This document shows positions 16,342 through 25,394 of a stretch of DNA of 64,000 nt, one piece after another. The DNA is taken from NCBI RefSeq assembly GCF_002008225.1, contig NZ_MRDH01000005.1, positions 62,001-126,000 on the forward strand. The letters run 5' to 3'. Position 1 is the stretch's first letter. Every line of letters starts with the position of its first letter. A program made the position numbers and the translations under genes. The notes beneath the pieces were generated by a model. It worked only from the letters and a program-made list of their open reading frames with translations. It did no database searches and was not told the origin of the DNA. The stretch comes from Agrobacterium salinitolerans (lineage in GTDB: Bacteria; Pseudomonadota; Alphaproteobacteria; Rhizobiales; Rhizobiaceae).

Positions 16342-17757
16342 ATGGTGAAGGCAAACGGCGGACGGTCACTACAGACGCTTGTCGATGAGAAACCCAATCT
16401 CGTTGAATATTTTCATAATGATACTCTTGCTCCTCATTACCGCGCCAGGACTGGTCTGACGGCAGCATTCATCCCGCCTGAGTTCAGCAATTGGCGAGAT
16501 GAGCAACGCGCGTGGCGTGAATCCGCCATTCTATTCGACCAGTCGCACCATATGCCTGAACTGATGCTTCGTGGTCCTGACGCCTTTCGATTGCTCGAGA
16601 AGCTCGGCATCAACAGCCTGTCAAACTTCACGATCGACCGAGCGAAACAGTTTGTCGCGTGCACGCCTCGTGGCCATGTCATTGGCGATTGCGTCGTCTA
16701 CAGACTTGGCGAGGATCAATTCGAACTCATCAGTGGCATGCCAGTCCTGAACTGGGTGCAGTATAACGCGGAGTCCGGCGGTTACGACGTTACCATCGAA
16801 CGGGATGATCCCACACCTTATAATCCGACTGGCAGACGCTGGTTCTATCGTTTCCAGTTAGAGGGTCCAAATGCTGGCCATATCTTTCACGAAGCGGTCG
16901 AGGGGGGTGCCCCGGAAATTGCATTCTTCAGAACCGCGAAGGTAAAGATCGACGGATGCGAGGTCCTCGTGCTGCGTCACGGGATGGCAGGCCATCTTGG
17001 CGCCGAGCTTTCGGGTCCGTATGAAGACATGGAAAAGGTGCGCGCCGCTTTTCTCCGGGTCGGGAAGAAGCACGGTCTCAAGCAGGGTGGCACGAAGACC
17101 TATTTCAGCACGATCTTCGAATTCGGCTGGATGCCATATCCCCTCCCGGGAATCTACACAGGCGAAGAGCTGCGCGACTTTCGCGAGTGGCTATCTGGCA
17201 ATGGCTGGGAAGCCAACGCTCAGCTCGGTGGAAGCTTTGTCTCGGACAATATCGAGGATTACTATGTAACACCATGGGATCTGGGTTACGGCCATATTCT
17301 GAAGTTCGACCATGAGTTCATTGGACGTCAGGCATTGGAAGCGCTGCCAGCGGAGAAGCGGCGTCAGAAGGTGACGCTGGTCTGGAACCATGAAGACGTT
17401 GCAGCGATCTTCGCTTCAGCGCTCGGCGACGGGCCTCGATACAAGGCTATCGATCTGCCTGTCGCCTACTATGGCTGGCCGCAGTTTGATGAAGTTCGAG
17501 CCCTGAATGGTACGCTTGTCGGCCACTCATGTCATTGTGGCTACAGCAACAACGAAGGCGAGATGCTGTCGCTTGCTATGCTCAACCCTGAGGCCGCGAC
17601 CCCTGGAACTGAGGTAACGGTCACATGGGGTGAGCCCGGCGGAGGATCGCGCAAACCGCATGTCGAACGGCACCAGCAGTTCAAGGTCAGAGCGGTCGTC
17701 GCGCCTGTGCCCTACGCAAGTTCTGTCCAGAAGATGAAGCGGGCTGCGATCAGCTGA
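16342..17757 (+). CDS. Tetrahydrofolate-dependent aromatic O-demethylase (LigM/DesA-like, GcvT family)
   Basis: A 471-residue GcvT-fold protein, the same length as LigM. It reads IPPEFSNWRDEQRAWRESAI, FDQSHHM, CTPRGHVIGD, LRHGMAGHLGAEL, SFVSDNIEDYYVTPW and KFDHEFIGRQALE, all close to the LigM vanillate/3-O-methylgallate demethylase pattern. Y254 in KTYFST aligns by eye with the tyrosine proposed to act in LigM catalysis. The reaction moves a methoxyl methyl group to tetrahydrofolate, giving a phenol and 5-methyl-THF. The start at 16342 has GGGAGGA upstream; the open frame before it is non-conserved. It begins an operon holding MetF, FolD and PurU plus hydroxyquinol ring cleavage, so the substrate may be a methoxyhydroquinone rather than vanillate (inference). 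Confidence 0.9.
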   Translation: MVKANGGRSLQTLVDEKPNLVEYFHNDTLAPHYRARTGLTAAFIPPEFSNWRDEQRAWRESAILFDQSHHMPELMLRGPDAFRLLEKLGINSLSNFTIDRAKQFVACTPRGHVIGDCVVYRLGEDQFELISGMPVLNWVQYNAESGGYDVTIERDDPTPYNPTGRRWFYRFQLEGPNAGHIFHEAVEGGAPEIAFFRTAKVKIDGCEVLVLRHGMAGHLGAELSGPYEDMEKVRAAFLRVGKKHGLKQGGTKTYFSTIFEFGWMPYPLPGIYTGEELRDFREWLSGNGWEANAQLGGSFVSDNIEDYYVTPWDLGYGHILKFDHEFIGRQALEALPAEKRRQKVTLVWNHEDVAAIFASALGDGPRYKAIDLPVAYYGWPQFDEVRALNGTLVGHSCHCGYSNNEGEMLSLAMLNPEAATPGTEVTVTWGEPGGGSRKPHVERHQQFKVRAVVAPVPYASSVQKMKRAAIS

Positions 17758-17894
17758 TCATCGCTCGTTGTTTGCCGGCGCGGGGACGCCGCTACCGTTC
17801 AGGTGGCAGGTCAATCGTGACCTGCGCCTCCGGAATATTTGCATTTCCGAAGCAAGCAGAAGTCGCCGGCGCGCGCAGGCGGGAGGATATCCTT

Positions 17895-18761
17895 ATGGGC
17901 ATACCAAATGCAGTAGATCCAGCTAACCAGGGCGACGTGCTCCGTGGCTTCTCCGTTGAAGTGACGACGAAGGATACCTCCCTATTGGCTGGATTGTCGG
18001 ATGCCATCCCGAAGGGCACGATTGTTTCGGTTCCTTTTCTCTCGACCGAAAGCGATGCTGATCGCATCACGGCAGCAAGGATGACCCGACGGGCCGGATA
18101 TGAGCCTATGCCTCACATTGCGGCCCGCCGCCTGAGCTCAGAGGCCGAACTCTCGTCGATGCTGTCCGACCTCGTCAACGAAGCGCAGGTAAGCCGACTG
18201 CTCATTCTTGCCGGCGATGCCGACCCTCCCAAGGGCCCGTTCAAGGATACCGCGACGATTTTGCGAAGCGGTATCCTTGAACATTACGGGATCAGGCATG
18301 TTTCAATAGCCGGACACCCGGAAGGGCATCCCATCCAGAGCGGCGCAATGTTGAACGCGGCCCTGCTAGAAAAACGGCAGATTCTGAAAGAAGCGGGCAT
18401 AGAGTGGTCCATCTTCACCCAGTTTGCCTTCACCTCGGAAAAGGTGCTTTCATGGACTGCCGAACTTCGCCGTTCGGGTATTACGGCTCCGATCCATATC
18501 GGGATACCAGGCCCGGCAAGTGTAAAAACTCTTTTGAAGTTTGCAGCCGTTTGCGGTGTTTCCGCTTCCACGGCAGTCCTCAAGAAATATGGATTATCGA
18601 TTACCCAGTTGCTGTCGAGCGCGGGGCCTGACGTGCTGGTGGGCGAGTACGCTGCTGCCTTGGGTCATAGCGCATACGGCGACGTCCGCCTGCACTTCTA
18701 TCCATTTGGGGGGATACGCAAAACTATCAACTGGTTGGAAGACTATCGTAGCCGCGACTGA
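17895..18761 (+). CDS. metF: Methylenetetrahydrofolate reductase-like protein
   Basis: A 288-residue MetF-family TIM-barrel flavoprotein. The region GFSVEVTTKD holds the conserved glutamate, LLILAGDADPPKGPF matches the folate/FAD segment, and HVSIAGHPEGHP and FTQFAF are classic MetF motifs. In this operon it would run in the oxidative direction, turning 5-methyl-THF from demethylation into 5,10-methylene-THF. The start at 17895 is marked by GGGAGGAT; upstream codons in the same frame are not conserved. It follows the demethylase gene, as metF does beside ligM in Sphingobium (known from that system). Confidence 0.88.
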   Translation: MGIPNAVDPANQGDVLRGFSVEVTTKDTSLLAGLSDAIPKGTIVSVPFLSTESDADRITAARMTRRAGYEPMPHIAARRLSSEAELSSMLSDLVNEAQVSRLLILAGDADPPKGPFKDTATILRSGILEHYGIRHVSIAGHPEGHPIQSGAMLNAALLEKRQILKEAGIEWSIFTQFAFTSEKVLSWTAELRRSGITAPIHIGIPGPASVKTLLKFAAVCGVSASTAVLKKYGLSITQLLSSAGPDVLVGEYAAALGHSAYGDVRLHFYPFGGIRKTINWLEDYRSRD

Positions 18762-18774
18762 TTAACTTGGCCTT

Positions 18775-18799
18775 ATATCGTCAGGAATACGGACGATAT
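18775..18799. promoter_or_regulatory. Hairpin between metF and the ABC transporter genes
   Basis: An 8-bp inverted repeat ATATCGTC (18775-18782) and GACGATAT (18792-18799) with a 9-base loop lies directly after metF. It could be a weak terminator or a processing signal separating metF from the transporter genes. Confidence 0.3.
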
Positions 18800-18888
18800 T
18801 ATTAGAGAGAAGATCGATAAATGGCCGTATAAGCTACGGAGATGTTGAAAATCTTGACATATTAGTACGGCATCCGTACCAATATAAT
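18788..18888 (+). promoter_or_regulatory. Candidate internal promoter with TACGG operator sites
   Basis: TACGG or its complement CCGTA occurs five times (18788, 18825, 18835, 18866, 18874). The last two form GTACGG-CAT-CCGTAC (18865-18879). This palindrome sits just after a TTGACA box (18854-18859) and before AT-rich TATAAT (18883-18888), though the 23-base spacing between those boxes is not ideal. It suggests a separately regulated start for the transporter genes. Confidence 0.35.
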
Positions 18889-18948
18889 TGGAGGAAGCGG
18901 CGCTTCAGCGCCAAGCGTGCCGGACGTTTTCCGGCTGGGAGGAGTAAC

Positions 18949-20118
18949 ATGAAGACAACAAGACTCAGGCTGTGTCTCGTCGCATCCACGACATTTTTCA
19001 TGGCGGGCACATTTGCGTACGCCGACACTATCAAGGTCGGCGTTATCGCTACATTCTCTGGCCCCAACGCTATCTGGGGCAAGCAGTTTCGTGAGGCGAT
19101 TGATGTCTACGTCGCGCAGCACGGGGACGAGGTTGCCGGTCACAAAATCCAGTTCATCTACAAGGACGTTGGCGGACCCAATGCAGACGCAAGCAAGGCA
19201 GCAGCCCAGGAACTCCTTGTTCGTGACGGGGTGAAGTATCTTGCCGGCTTCGACTTTACGCCAAATGCGGTCGCGGTCGCTCCGCTGACTAAACAGGCCA
19301 AGGTGCCAGCGGTGATTTTCAATGCTGCGACGTCATCGATCAACAAGCAGTCGGAGTTCTTTCTTCGCACGAGCTTCACCTTGACGCAGTTGGCACAACC
19401 GGCAGCGCAATGGGCGGCGACGAATGGTTCCAAAAAAGCGGTAACCGCCGTTTCCGACTATAATCCTGGAATTGACGCGGAAACTGCCTTCTCGGCATCT
19501 TTTGAGAAAAACGGCGGAGCGGTTCTCGAAAAGATCCGTATGCCCATGCAGACTAATGACTTCGCACCGTTCATGCAGCGTATCAAAAACTCCGGTGCCG
19601 ATACGGTGTTTGCTTTCCTGCCGGTAGGGCCGGCAACATTCGCATTTACTAAAGCCTATAATGAAAATGGTCTCAAAGCCGCAGGGATTTCGTTCCTCGG
19701 CGGTGGAGAGACGGACGAGACCACACTGGATGCGCTGGGAGATCAGGCTATAGGCTTGGTGACAGCATACCATTACTCGGATGTCCACGATTCCCCGCTC
19801 AATAAGAGCTTTGTCAATAAGCTACAGGAATTACATCCGGGTTCCCGTGCCAACATGGCATCGGTCGGCGCATATGACGGCGCAGAGCTGATTTACCGGA
19901 TGATCAAGATCGCCGGTTCTGATGGAGCAAAAGCCATCGAGGCGGCGAAGGGCATGGAGTGGGAGAGCCCACGTGGGCCGGTGAAGATCGATCCGGCCTC
20001 GCGAACGGTGGTGCAGAACGTCTATCTCCGACGCGTGGAAAGAGGCGCAAACGGCAAACTGGTCAATACGGAGTTCGCGACAATTCCGAACGTGCCCGAC
20101 CTTGGCTTCAATCCCTGA
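18949..20118 (+). CDS. Branched-chain-type ABC transporter substrate-binding protein
   Basis: A 389-residue periplasmic binding protein of the LivK/type I fold. A Sec signal peptide spans about residues 1-24, ending FAYA before DTIKVGVIATFSGPNA, the standard opening of this family. Such proteins often bind aromatic acids in soil bacteria rather than branched amino acids. It has a strong GGGAGGAG site upstream, is followed by a hairpin, and then by both permeases and both ATPases. Its position between O-demethylation and ring-cleavage genes suggests it captures the methoxylated aromatic substrate (inference). Confidence 0.92.
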   Translation: MKTTRLRLCLVASTTFFMAGTFAYADTIKVGVIATFSGPNAIWGKQFREAIDVYVAQHGDEVAGHKIQFIYKDVGGPNADASKAAAQELLVRDGVKYLAGFDFTPNAVAVAPLTKQAKVPAVIFNAATSSINKQSEFFLRTSFTLTQLAQPAAQWAATNGSKKAVTAVSDYNPGIDAETAFSASFEKNGGAVLEKIRMPMQTNDFAPFMQRIKNSGADTVFAFLPVGPATFAFTKAYNENGLKAAGISFLGGGETDETTLDALGDQAIGLVTAYHYSDVHDSPLNKSFVNKLQELHPGSRANMASVGAYDGAELIYRMIKIAGSDGAKAIEAAKGMEWESPRGPVKIDPASRTVVQNVYLRRVERGANGKLVNTEFATIPNVPDLGFNP

Positions 20119-20127
20119 TCTCGATGA

Positions 20128-20152
20128 GCGTGGTGGAAAATTTCCGCCACGC
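20128..20152 (+). promoter_or_regulatory. Intercistronic stem-loop after the binding-protein gene
   Basis: A 25-base near-perfect palindrome, GCGTGG-T-GGAAAATTTCC-G-CCACGC with one T-G pair, lies 10 bases after the binding-protein stop. Such stem-loops protect the upstream mRNA or cause partial termination, giving more binding protein than permease. Confidence 0.5.
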
Positions 20153-20184
20153 AATGTCTGACCTCCTAAATTTCAGGTTCGAGA

Positions 20185-21048
20185 ATGTCTCTCATTCTAA
20201 GTATCGCCGTCGATGGCGTCGCCTACGGAATGATACTGTTCATGATTTCCGTCGGACTTTCAATCACGATGGGGCTCATGCGCATTATCAACCTTGCGCA
20301 CGGCGGTTTTGCCCTGCTTGGTGGCGCAGCCGTCCATTTGCTCGCCACCCGTTTGGACGTTGCGTTCGTTCCGGCTCTTTTGGTCGCCGTTCTCGCAGTT
20401 GTTTTACTCTCCGTGCTTCTCGAGAAGCTGCTTTATCGCCAAATCTATGGCTTCAATGAGTTGCGTCAGGTGTTGGCGACCATTGGTATCGTCTTCATCA
20501 TGATCGCGACGGTTAATCTATTTCTGGGATCGACGATCCTGCCTCTTGGTGTCCCGGCGATTTTCACGACATCGGTTGATCTCGGATTCAGAACACTGCC
20601 ATTCCACCGGCTCGTCGTCATCGCTTCCGGCTTGTGTGTGCTGGGGGGTCTCTGGCTGCTGATGGAAAAAACGAAGTTCGGCATCTATTTGCGTGCAGCT
20701 GTGGACAACAGAAATGCAGCCGCCTCGCTCGGCATCAACACGCCACTCGTCTACCTTGTGGCATTTGCCATCGGCGCCGGTCTCGCTGCGGTCGGAGGCA
20801 TACTGGGTGCGGAATTGCTCCCGATCGAAGCCTATTATCCACTGCGCTACATGGTACTTTTCCTAATCGTCGTATCTGTCGGTGGACTTGGTAGCATTTC
20901 CGGATCTTTCCTTGCTTCGATTGGCCTCGGGATCCTCGATACGGCTGGCCGCTACCTTCTGCCGGGCATTGGAACCATCTTCTTTTTCGTCGCGATCGCA
21001 TTGCTACTCGCGCTTAGGCCAAACGGCTTGATGGGGAAGGCGCAATGA
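20185..21048 (+). CDS. Branched-chain-type ABC transporter permease (LivH-like)
   Basis: A 287-residue inner-membrane protein with about eight hydrophobic segments. GLSITMGLMRIINLAHGGF is the standard LivH signature, and AVDNRNAAASLGIN is the cytoplasmic coupling loop that contacts the ATPases. The C-terminus ends LLLALRPNGLMGKAQ. Its stop overlaps the next permease start as ATGA, so the two are translated together. It forms the membrane channel with the LivM-like partner. Confidence 0.93.
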   Translation: MSLILSIAVDGVAYGMILFMISVGLSITMGLMRIINLAHGGFALLGGAAVHLLATRLDVAFVPALLVAVLAVVLLSVLLEKLLYRQIYGFNELRQVLATIGIVFIMIATVNLFLGSTILPLGVPAIFTTSVDLGFRTLPFHRLVVIASGLCVLGGLWLLMEKTKFGIYLRAAVDNRNAAASLGINTPLVYLVAFAIGAGLAAVGGILGAELLPIEAYYPLRYMVLFLIVVSVGGLGSISGSFLASIGLGILDTAGRYLLPGIGTIFFFVAIALLLALRPNGLMGKAQ

Positions 21049-22034
21049 CGAACCACGCTCTCCCGAAAATGCCGAGGCGGATGCTAGCCGCTGTGGGCCT
21101 CCTCACCCCTTCCATCTGTTTTCTGGTCGCTGCGACACTCGCCTTTTTGTTATTTCCATACGACCTTTCCTTTCTGACCCGTATCGTCATCATGATGATC
21201 TTCGTCGTGTCATTTGACCTGGTCCTTGGGCAGGCCGGTATAGCAACGCTCGGTCACGCCGCGATGTATGGCTGCGGCGCTTACGCGGCTGGACTGTTCG
21301 CTCTCCACCTCTCGCCCGATCCGCTGCTTGGACTCCTTGTCGGCGCCGTGGCCGGTGGCATGATGGCTTGGATTTCCGGGCTTGTCTTGCTGCGCACGCA
21401 TGGAATGACCCTGCTGATGATTTCGATTGCCGTGACCATGGTTCTTCAGGAGGTCGCATCCCAAGGTCGATGGCTGACGGGCGGCGCAGACGGTTTAGCG
21501 GGCATTACAGCTGGACCATTGCTGGGCTTGTTCGAATTCGATTTCGTTGGACAGGTGGCTTTCATTTACAGCGTGTCCGTTCTTGCCGGCGTTTTGTTGC
21601 TTTGCCAGGTTTTGATCGGCTCTCCTTTTGGGCTCGCTCTACGAGGGATTGAAGGCAGCGCAAGCCGGATGCGAGCAATCGGTACGCCGGTCTATCGACG
21701 AAAGGTGACGGTCTATGTGATCGCCGGCGCAATTGCCGGAATTGCCGGCGCGCTTGCGGCCCAAGTGACAGGTCTGGTCGGCATCGAAGTGTTCAATTTT
21801 TCGTTGTCCGCCGATGTGATGGTGATGCTGATCTTAGGGGGAGCCGGGCGGCTTTATGGCGCGCTGATCGGAACATGCCTGTTCATGGTGATCCATCACG
21901 TCGCGTCAAGTATAGATCCCTTCAATTGGCTCTTCGTCATAGGCTCTATGCTTCTTTTCGTCGTGTTCGGGCTGCCGAAAGGGCTCGTTTCGTTGCCAGA
22001 TCGCGTCACGCGAATTTTGAGGAGGGCAAGATGA
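21045..22034 (+). CDS. Branched-chain-type ABC transporter permease (LivM-like)
   Basis: A 329-residue inner-membrane protein with about nine hydrophobic segments. It contains VSFDLVLGQAGIATLGHAAMYG, GLALRGIEGSASRMRAIG (coupling loop) and LILGGAGRLYGALIG, all LivM hallmarks. It overlaps the upstream permease by four bases and its own stop overlaps the ATPase start by four bases. It is the second channel subunit of the importer. Confidence 0.93.
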   Translation: MTNHALPKMPRRMLAAVGLLTPSICFLVAATLAFLLFPYDLSFLTRIVIMMIFVVSFDLVLGQAGIATLGHAAMYGCGAYAAGLFALHLSPDPLLGLLVGAVAGGMMAWISGLVLLRTHGMTLLMISIAVTMVLQEVASQGRWLTGGADGLAGITAGPLLGLFEFDFVGQVAFIYSVSVLAGVLLLCQVLIGSPFGLALRGIEGSASRMRAIGTPVYRRKVTVYVIAGAIAGIAGALAAQVTGLVGIEVFNFSLSADVMVMLILGGAGRLYGALIGTCLFMVIHHVASSIDPFNWLFVIGSMLLFVVFGLPKGLVSLPDRVTRILRRAR

Positions 22035-22780
22035 GCGCTGGACTGGTTATTGCCGGGCTTTGCAAAAACTTCGGAGGCCTTCAGGTTGCGCGGGATCTGA
22101 CGCTCACTTTGCCGCAGGGCTCGCGCGCCGCCTTGATCGGGCCGAACGGTGCGGGCAAGACGACATTTGCAAATCTCCTCACCGGCGTTCTGAAACCTAC
22201 GTCGGGCAGGATCATGCTGAACGGTGAAGACATTGCCTCACTGAATGAAGCTGCTCGGGTGAAGGCAGGTATCGCAAAAACATTCCAGATAACCAACCTT
22301 TTCCGCGATTTGAGCGTACGTGAGAACCTGCGGCTGCCGATGCTAGAGCGGGAAGGGTGCACACATCATATCTTTCGCCGGGCGGACGGGTGGCTGACTA
22401 TCGAGGCTGAAATTGACCGTTTGCTGCAGGATCTCGACATCCAGTCATTGGCCGACAAGGAGGTACGCGATCTGGCATATGGGCAGCAGAGGCTGGTGGA
22501 ACTGGCACTGACGCTTGCAGTGAAACCAAAGGTGCTCATACTCGATGAGCCGGCAGCAGGCGTCCCCTCCACCGAGAGCCATCTGATCGTGGAGGCCATC
22601 AAGCGGCTTCCGCCGGACCTTTCTGTTCTCATCATCGAACATGACATGCAACTCGTTTTCGAGGTTGCAGACCGCATCATCGTCCTGGTGAATGGAGCAA
22701 TCCTGATGGAAGGCAAGCCAGGCGAGGTGGTCACGGACGATCGGGTTCGGCAACTCTATTTGGGAGCGGGTCATGTCTGA
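22031..22780 (+). CDS. Branched-chain-type ABC transporter ATPase (LivG-like)
   Basis: A 249-residue ATPase with Walker A GPNGAGKTTFAN, the family's GIAKTFQITNLFRDLSV segment, a signature reading AYGQQRLVELALTLA and Walker B VLILDEPAAG. The signature has YGQQ instead of LSGGQ, a variation common in LivG proteins. The longer open frame upstream is inside the permease gene; the ATG at 22031 overlaps that gene's stop (ATGA), with GGAGGG upstream. It drives import together with the LivF-like ATPase. Confidence 0.93.
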   Translation: MSAGLVIAGLCKNFGGLQVARDLTLTLPQGSRAALIGPNGAGKTTFANLLTGVLKPTSGRIMLNGEDIASLNEAARVKAGIAKTFQITNLFRDLSVRENLRLPMLEREGCTHHIFRRADGWLTIEAEIDRLLQDLDIQSLADKEVRDLAYGQQRLVELALTLAVKPKVLILDEPAAGVPSTESHLIVEAIKRLPPDLSVLIIEHDMQLVFEVADRIIVLVNGAILMEGKPGEVVTDDRVRQLYLGAGHV

Positions 22781-23477
22781 TAACCTTTTCGAGATGGATG
22801 GAGTGGTCGCTGGATACGGTGACACACATATCGTCCGCAATGTTTCGCTCAGCATTCCGAGAGGCGAGCGGCTTGCTATTGTCGGACGAAACGGCGTTGG
22901 TAAAACCACCCTGCTTTCCACCATCATGGGTCAGACGCGGCAACACGCGGGAAGCATCAGACTTAATGGCTCAGCTATCGACACACTTACCTCGCATCAG
23001 CGGGCAAGACTGGGGATTGGCATCGTGCCACAAACTCGGGACATATTCGGATCGTTGACAGTTGAGGAGAACCTGGTTGCTGGACTTCGGAATGGGTCAA
23101 CCGTCGAAGAGGCTTTCGATCTGTTTCCCCGGTTAAAGGAGCGTCGATCGAACGGCGGACGTCAATTGTCCGGAGGCGAACAGCAGATGCTGTCGATAGC
23201 CCGCACCCTGCTTGGGAAACCCGAAATCATCTTGCTAGATGAGCCGCTTGAGGGCCTGGCACCGGTTATATGTGAAATGCTAATGGAGGTTTTTCAAAAA
23301 CTGGCTGAGCACGGCCAGACGATCGTGCTGGTGGAGCAACATATCGGCTTGGCGCTCAACTTCGCAGAACGCGTCATTGCGCTCGACCAGGGCAAGATCG
23401 TGTTGGAGGAACGAGCTGCGACACTGGCCCTCAATCGCACGGAACTCGACCGATACATTGGACTCTCCGCTAGGTAA
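22773..23477 (+). CDS. Branched-chain-type ABC transporter ATPase (LivF-like)
   Basis: A 234-residue ATPase with Walker A GRNGVGKTTLLST, the LivF phrase LGIGIVPQTRDIFGSLTVEENL, signature LSGGEQQMLSIARTLL, Walker B IILLDEPLEGLAP and H-loop VEQH. It overlaps the LivG-like gene by eight bases. It completes a five-gene importer lodged inside the C1/aromatic operon. A 112-base gap follows before purU. Confidence 0.93.
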   Translation: MSDNLFEMDGVVAGYGDTHIVRNVSLSIPRGERLAIVGRNGVGKTTLLSTIMGQTRQHAGSIRLNGSAIDTLTSHQRARLGIGIVPQTRDIFGSLTVEENLVAGLRNGSTVEEAFDLFPRLKERRSNGGRQLSGGEQQMLSIARTLLGKPEIILLDEPLEGLAPVICEMLMEVFQKLAEHGQTIVLVEQHIGLALNFAERVIALDQGKIVLEERAATLALNRTELDRYIGLSAR

Positions 23478-23589
23478 CCCGAAACAGGGATTGTTGACGT
23501 ATGGCCAATTTGAGCTGTTCAGGAAGCCGGAACGCCCTCTGCGAACGCGCGAGACCCTTCTAAGAGGCTACAACAAACACGAGGTTGTA

Positions 23590-24474
23590 ATGAAGAACTA
23601 CGTCTTGACGGTTTCCTGCGATACGACACGCGGCATTGTGGCTGCCCTTTCGGGCTACTTGGCAGAGAAGGGCTGCAACATTGTCGATAGCTCACAGTTC
23701 GATGATTTCGATACAGGTCGCTTTTTCATGCGCATTTCTTTCATTTCGGAAGAAGACGTTAGTCGGGAGGCACTGCTGGAAGGTCTCCAGCCGGTTGCCG
23801 AAAGGTTTTCGATGCAGGCTGAAATGCACGATGCCAAAAAGCGCATGAAGGTGCTGCTGATGGTCTCCCGTTTCGGCCATTGCCTCAACGATCTACTTTA
23901 TCGCTGGAAGATCGGCGCATTGCCGATCGACATCGTCGGCGTCGTCTCCAACCATTTCGATTACCAGAAGGTGGTCGTCAACCACGATATCCCCTTCCAC
24001 CACATCAAGGTTACGAAGGAAAACAAGCCGCAAGCGGAAGCCCAGCTTCTCGATCTCGTCGATCAGACAGGCACCGAACTCATCGTGCTCGCCCGCTACA
24101 TGCAGGTGCTTTCCGATTCTATGTGCCGCAAAATGTCGGGCAAGATCATCAATATCCACCACTCCTTCCTGCCGAGCTTCAAGGGCGCGAACCCTTACAA
24201 GCAGGCCTATGAGCGTGGCGTGAAGCTGATCGGCGCGACGGCCCATTACGTGACTGCCGATCTGGACGAAGGCCCAATTATCGAGCAGGATACAGCGCGC
24301 ATCACTCACGCTCAGAGCGCCGACGACTATGTGTCGATCGGCCGCGACGTGGAGAGCCAAGTTCTCGCCCGCGCCATCCACGCCCATATCCATCACCGGA
24401 CCTTCATCAACGGCAACCGTACCGTCGTCTTCCCGCCAAGCCCGGGCTCCTACGCATCTGAGCGGATGGGATAA
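23590..24474 (+). CDS. purU: Formyltetrahydrofolate deformylase
   Basis: A 294-residue PurU. The N-terminal ACT domain (about 1-85) opens [20 protein letters not shown]. The formyltransferase-like hydrolase domain carries the catalytic N-H-D set in [20 protein letters not shown] and LDEGPII. It hydrolyses 10-formyl-THF to formate and THF, regenerating free THF for the O-demethylase. The start at 23590 follows GAGG; the frame is open earlier only by chance inside livF. It lies five bases before folD. The usual partner in ligM-type loci is formyl-THF ligase, so deformylase here is a different solution. Confidence 0.95.
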   Translation: MKNYVLTVSCDTTRGIVAALSGYLAEKGCNIVDSSQFDDFDTGRFFMRISFISEEDVSREALLEGLQPVAERFSMQAEMHDAKKRMKVLLMVSRFGHCLNDLLYRWKIGALPIDIVGVVSNHFDYQKVVVNHDIPFHHIKVTKENKPQAEAQLLDLVDQTGTELIVLARYMQVLSDSMCRKMSGKIINIHHSFLPSFKGANPYKQAYERGVKLIGATAHYVTADLDEGPIIEQDTARITHAQSADDYVSIGRDVESQVLARAIHAHIHHRTFINGNRTVVFPPSPGSYASERMG

Positions 24475-24479
24475 AAGCC

Positions 24480-25364
24480 ATGGCGCTAATCATCGATGGA
24501 AAGACGGCAGGCGCCGATATCATTGCGAACGTGACGAACGCGGTTTTGAAGTTGGAAGCTTCCCACCAAAGGAAGCCCGGTCTAGCGGTCGTCATCGTCG
24601 GAGACGATCCGGCAAGCCATGCATATGTCGCTGCGAAAAGCAGGATGGCGAAGAAATGTGGCTTCCACTCGGTTCAGCATACGCTGCCTGCAAACATAAC
24701 ACAAAGCGAGTTGCTGTCTCTGATCGCAAGGCTGAACTCCGATCCAGAGATTGACGGTATACTTGTCCAATTGCCGCTACCAAAGCATCTTAACGGTGAG
24801 AAAGTCATTCAAGCTGTCCTACCAGAGAAGGATGTCGACGGGTTACACGTTGTCAATGCAGGAAAAGTCGCAACGGGAGACCTCACCACGGGACTTGTGC
24901 CCTGCACCCCGGCTGGCACCATGCTGTTGATCCAGCAAATTCACGGATCCGATCTTTCCGGACTCAACGCGCTGGTAATCGGCCGCTCCAACCTTTTCGG
25001 AAGGCCGATGGCGCAACTTTTATTGAACGCCAACGCGACCGTAATGATAGCTCATTCAAAAAGTCGGAACCTGCCGTCTTTGGCGCGTCAGGTGGACATT
25101 CTCGTTGCAGCCGTAGGACGCCCGCAAATGGTCAGGGCTGACTGGGTAAAGCCGGGCGCGACGGTCATCGATGTTGGGATCAACCGCGTGGCAGCACCGG
25201 AGAAAGGCGAGGGGAAAACAAAGCTCGTTGGCGATGTCGACTTCGAAGAAGTCGCGGCTGTCGCGGGCGCCGTGACACCGGTTCCAGGTGGTGTGGGGCC
25301 CATGACGATCGCAATGCTGATGGCCAACACCTTGAACGCGGCTCGCCCGAAGGGATGCGCGTGA
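24480..25364 (+). CDS. folD: Methylenetetrahydrofolate dehydrogenase/cyclohydrolase
   Basis: A 294-residue bifunctional FolD that oxidises 5,10-methylene-THF to methenyl-THF with NADP+ and hydrolyses it to 10-formyl-THF. The catalytic Tyr and Lys are in [17 protein letters not shown], the folate segment is [10 protein letters not shown], and the Rossmann motif is [16 protein letters not shown]. Near the C-terminus [14 protein letters not shown] is diagnostic. With MetF before it and PurU beside it, the chain from methyl-THF to formate is complete. It is probably a pathway-specific copy in addition to a housekeeping folD elsewhere (inference). Confidence 0.95.
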   Translation: MALIIDGKTAGADIIANVTNAVLKLEASHQRKPGLAVVIVGDDPASHAYVAAKSRMAKKCGFHSVQHTLPANITQSELLSLIARLNSDPEIDGILVQLPLPKHLNGEKVIQAVLPEKDVDGLHVVNAGKVATGDLTTGLVPCTPAGTMLLIQQIHGSDLSGLNALVIGRSNLFGRPMAQLLLNANATVMIAHSKSRNLPSLARQVDILVAAVGRPQMVRADWVKPGATVIDVGINRVAAPEKGEGKTKLVGDVDFEEVAAVAGAVTPVPGGVGPMTIAMLMANTLNAARPKGCA

Positions 25365-25394
25365 TTTACACAGACCTCCGGAGATAATGTCGAT

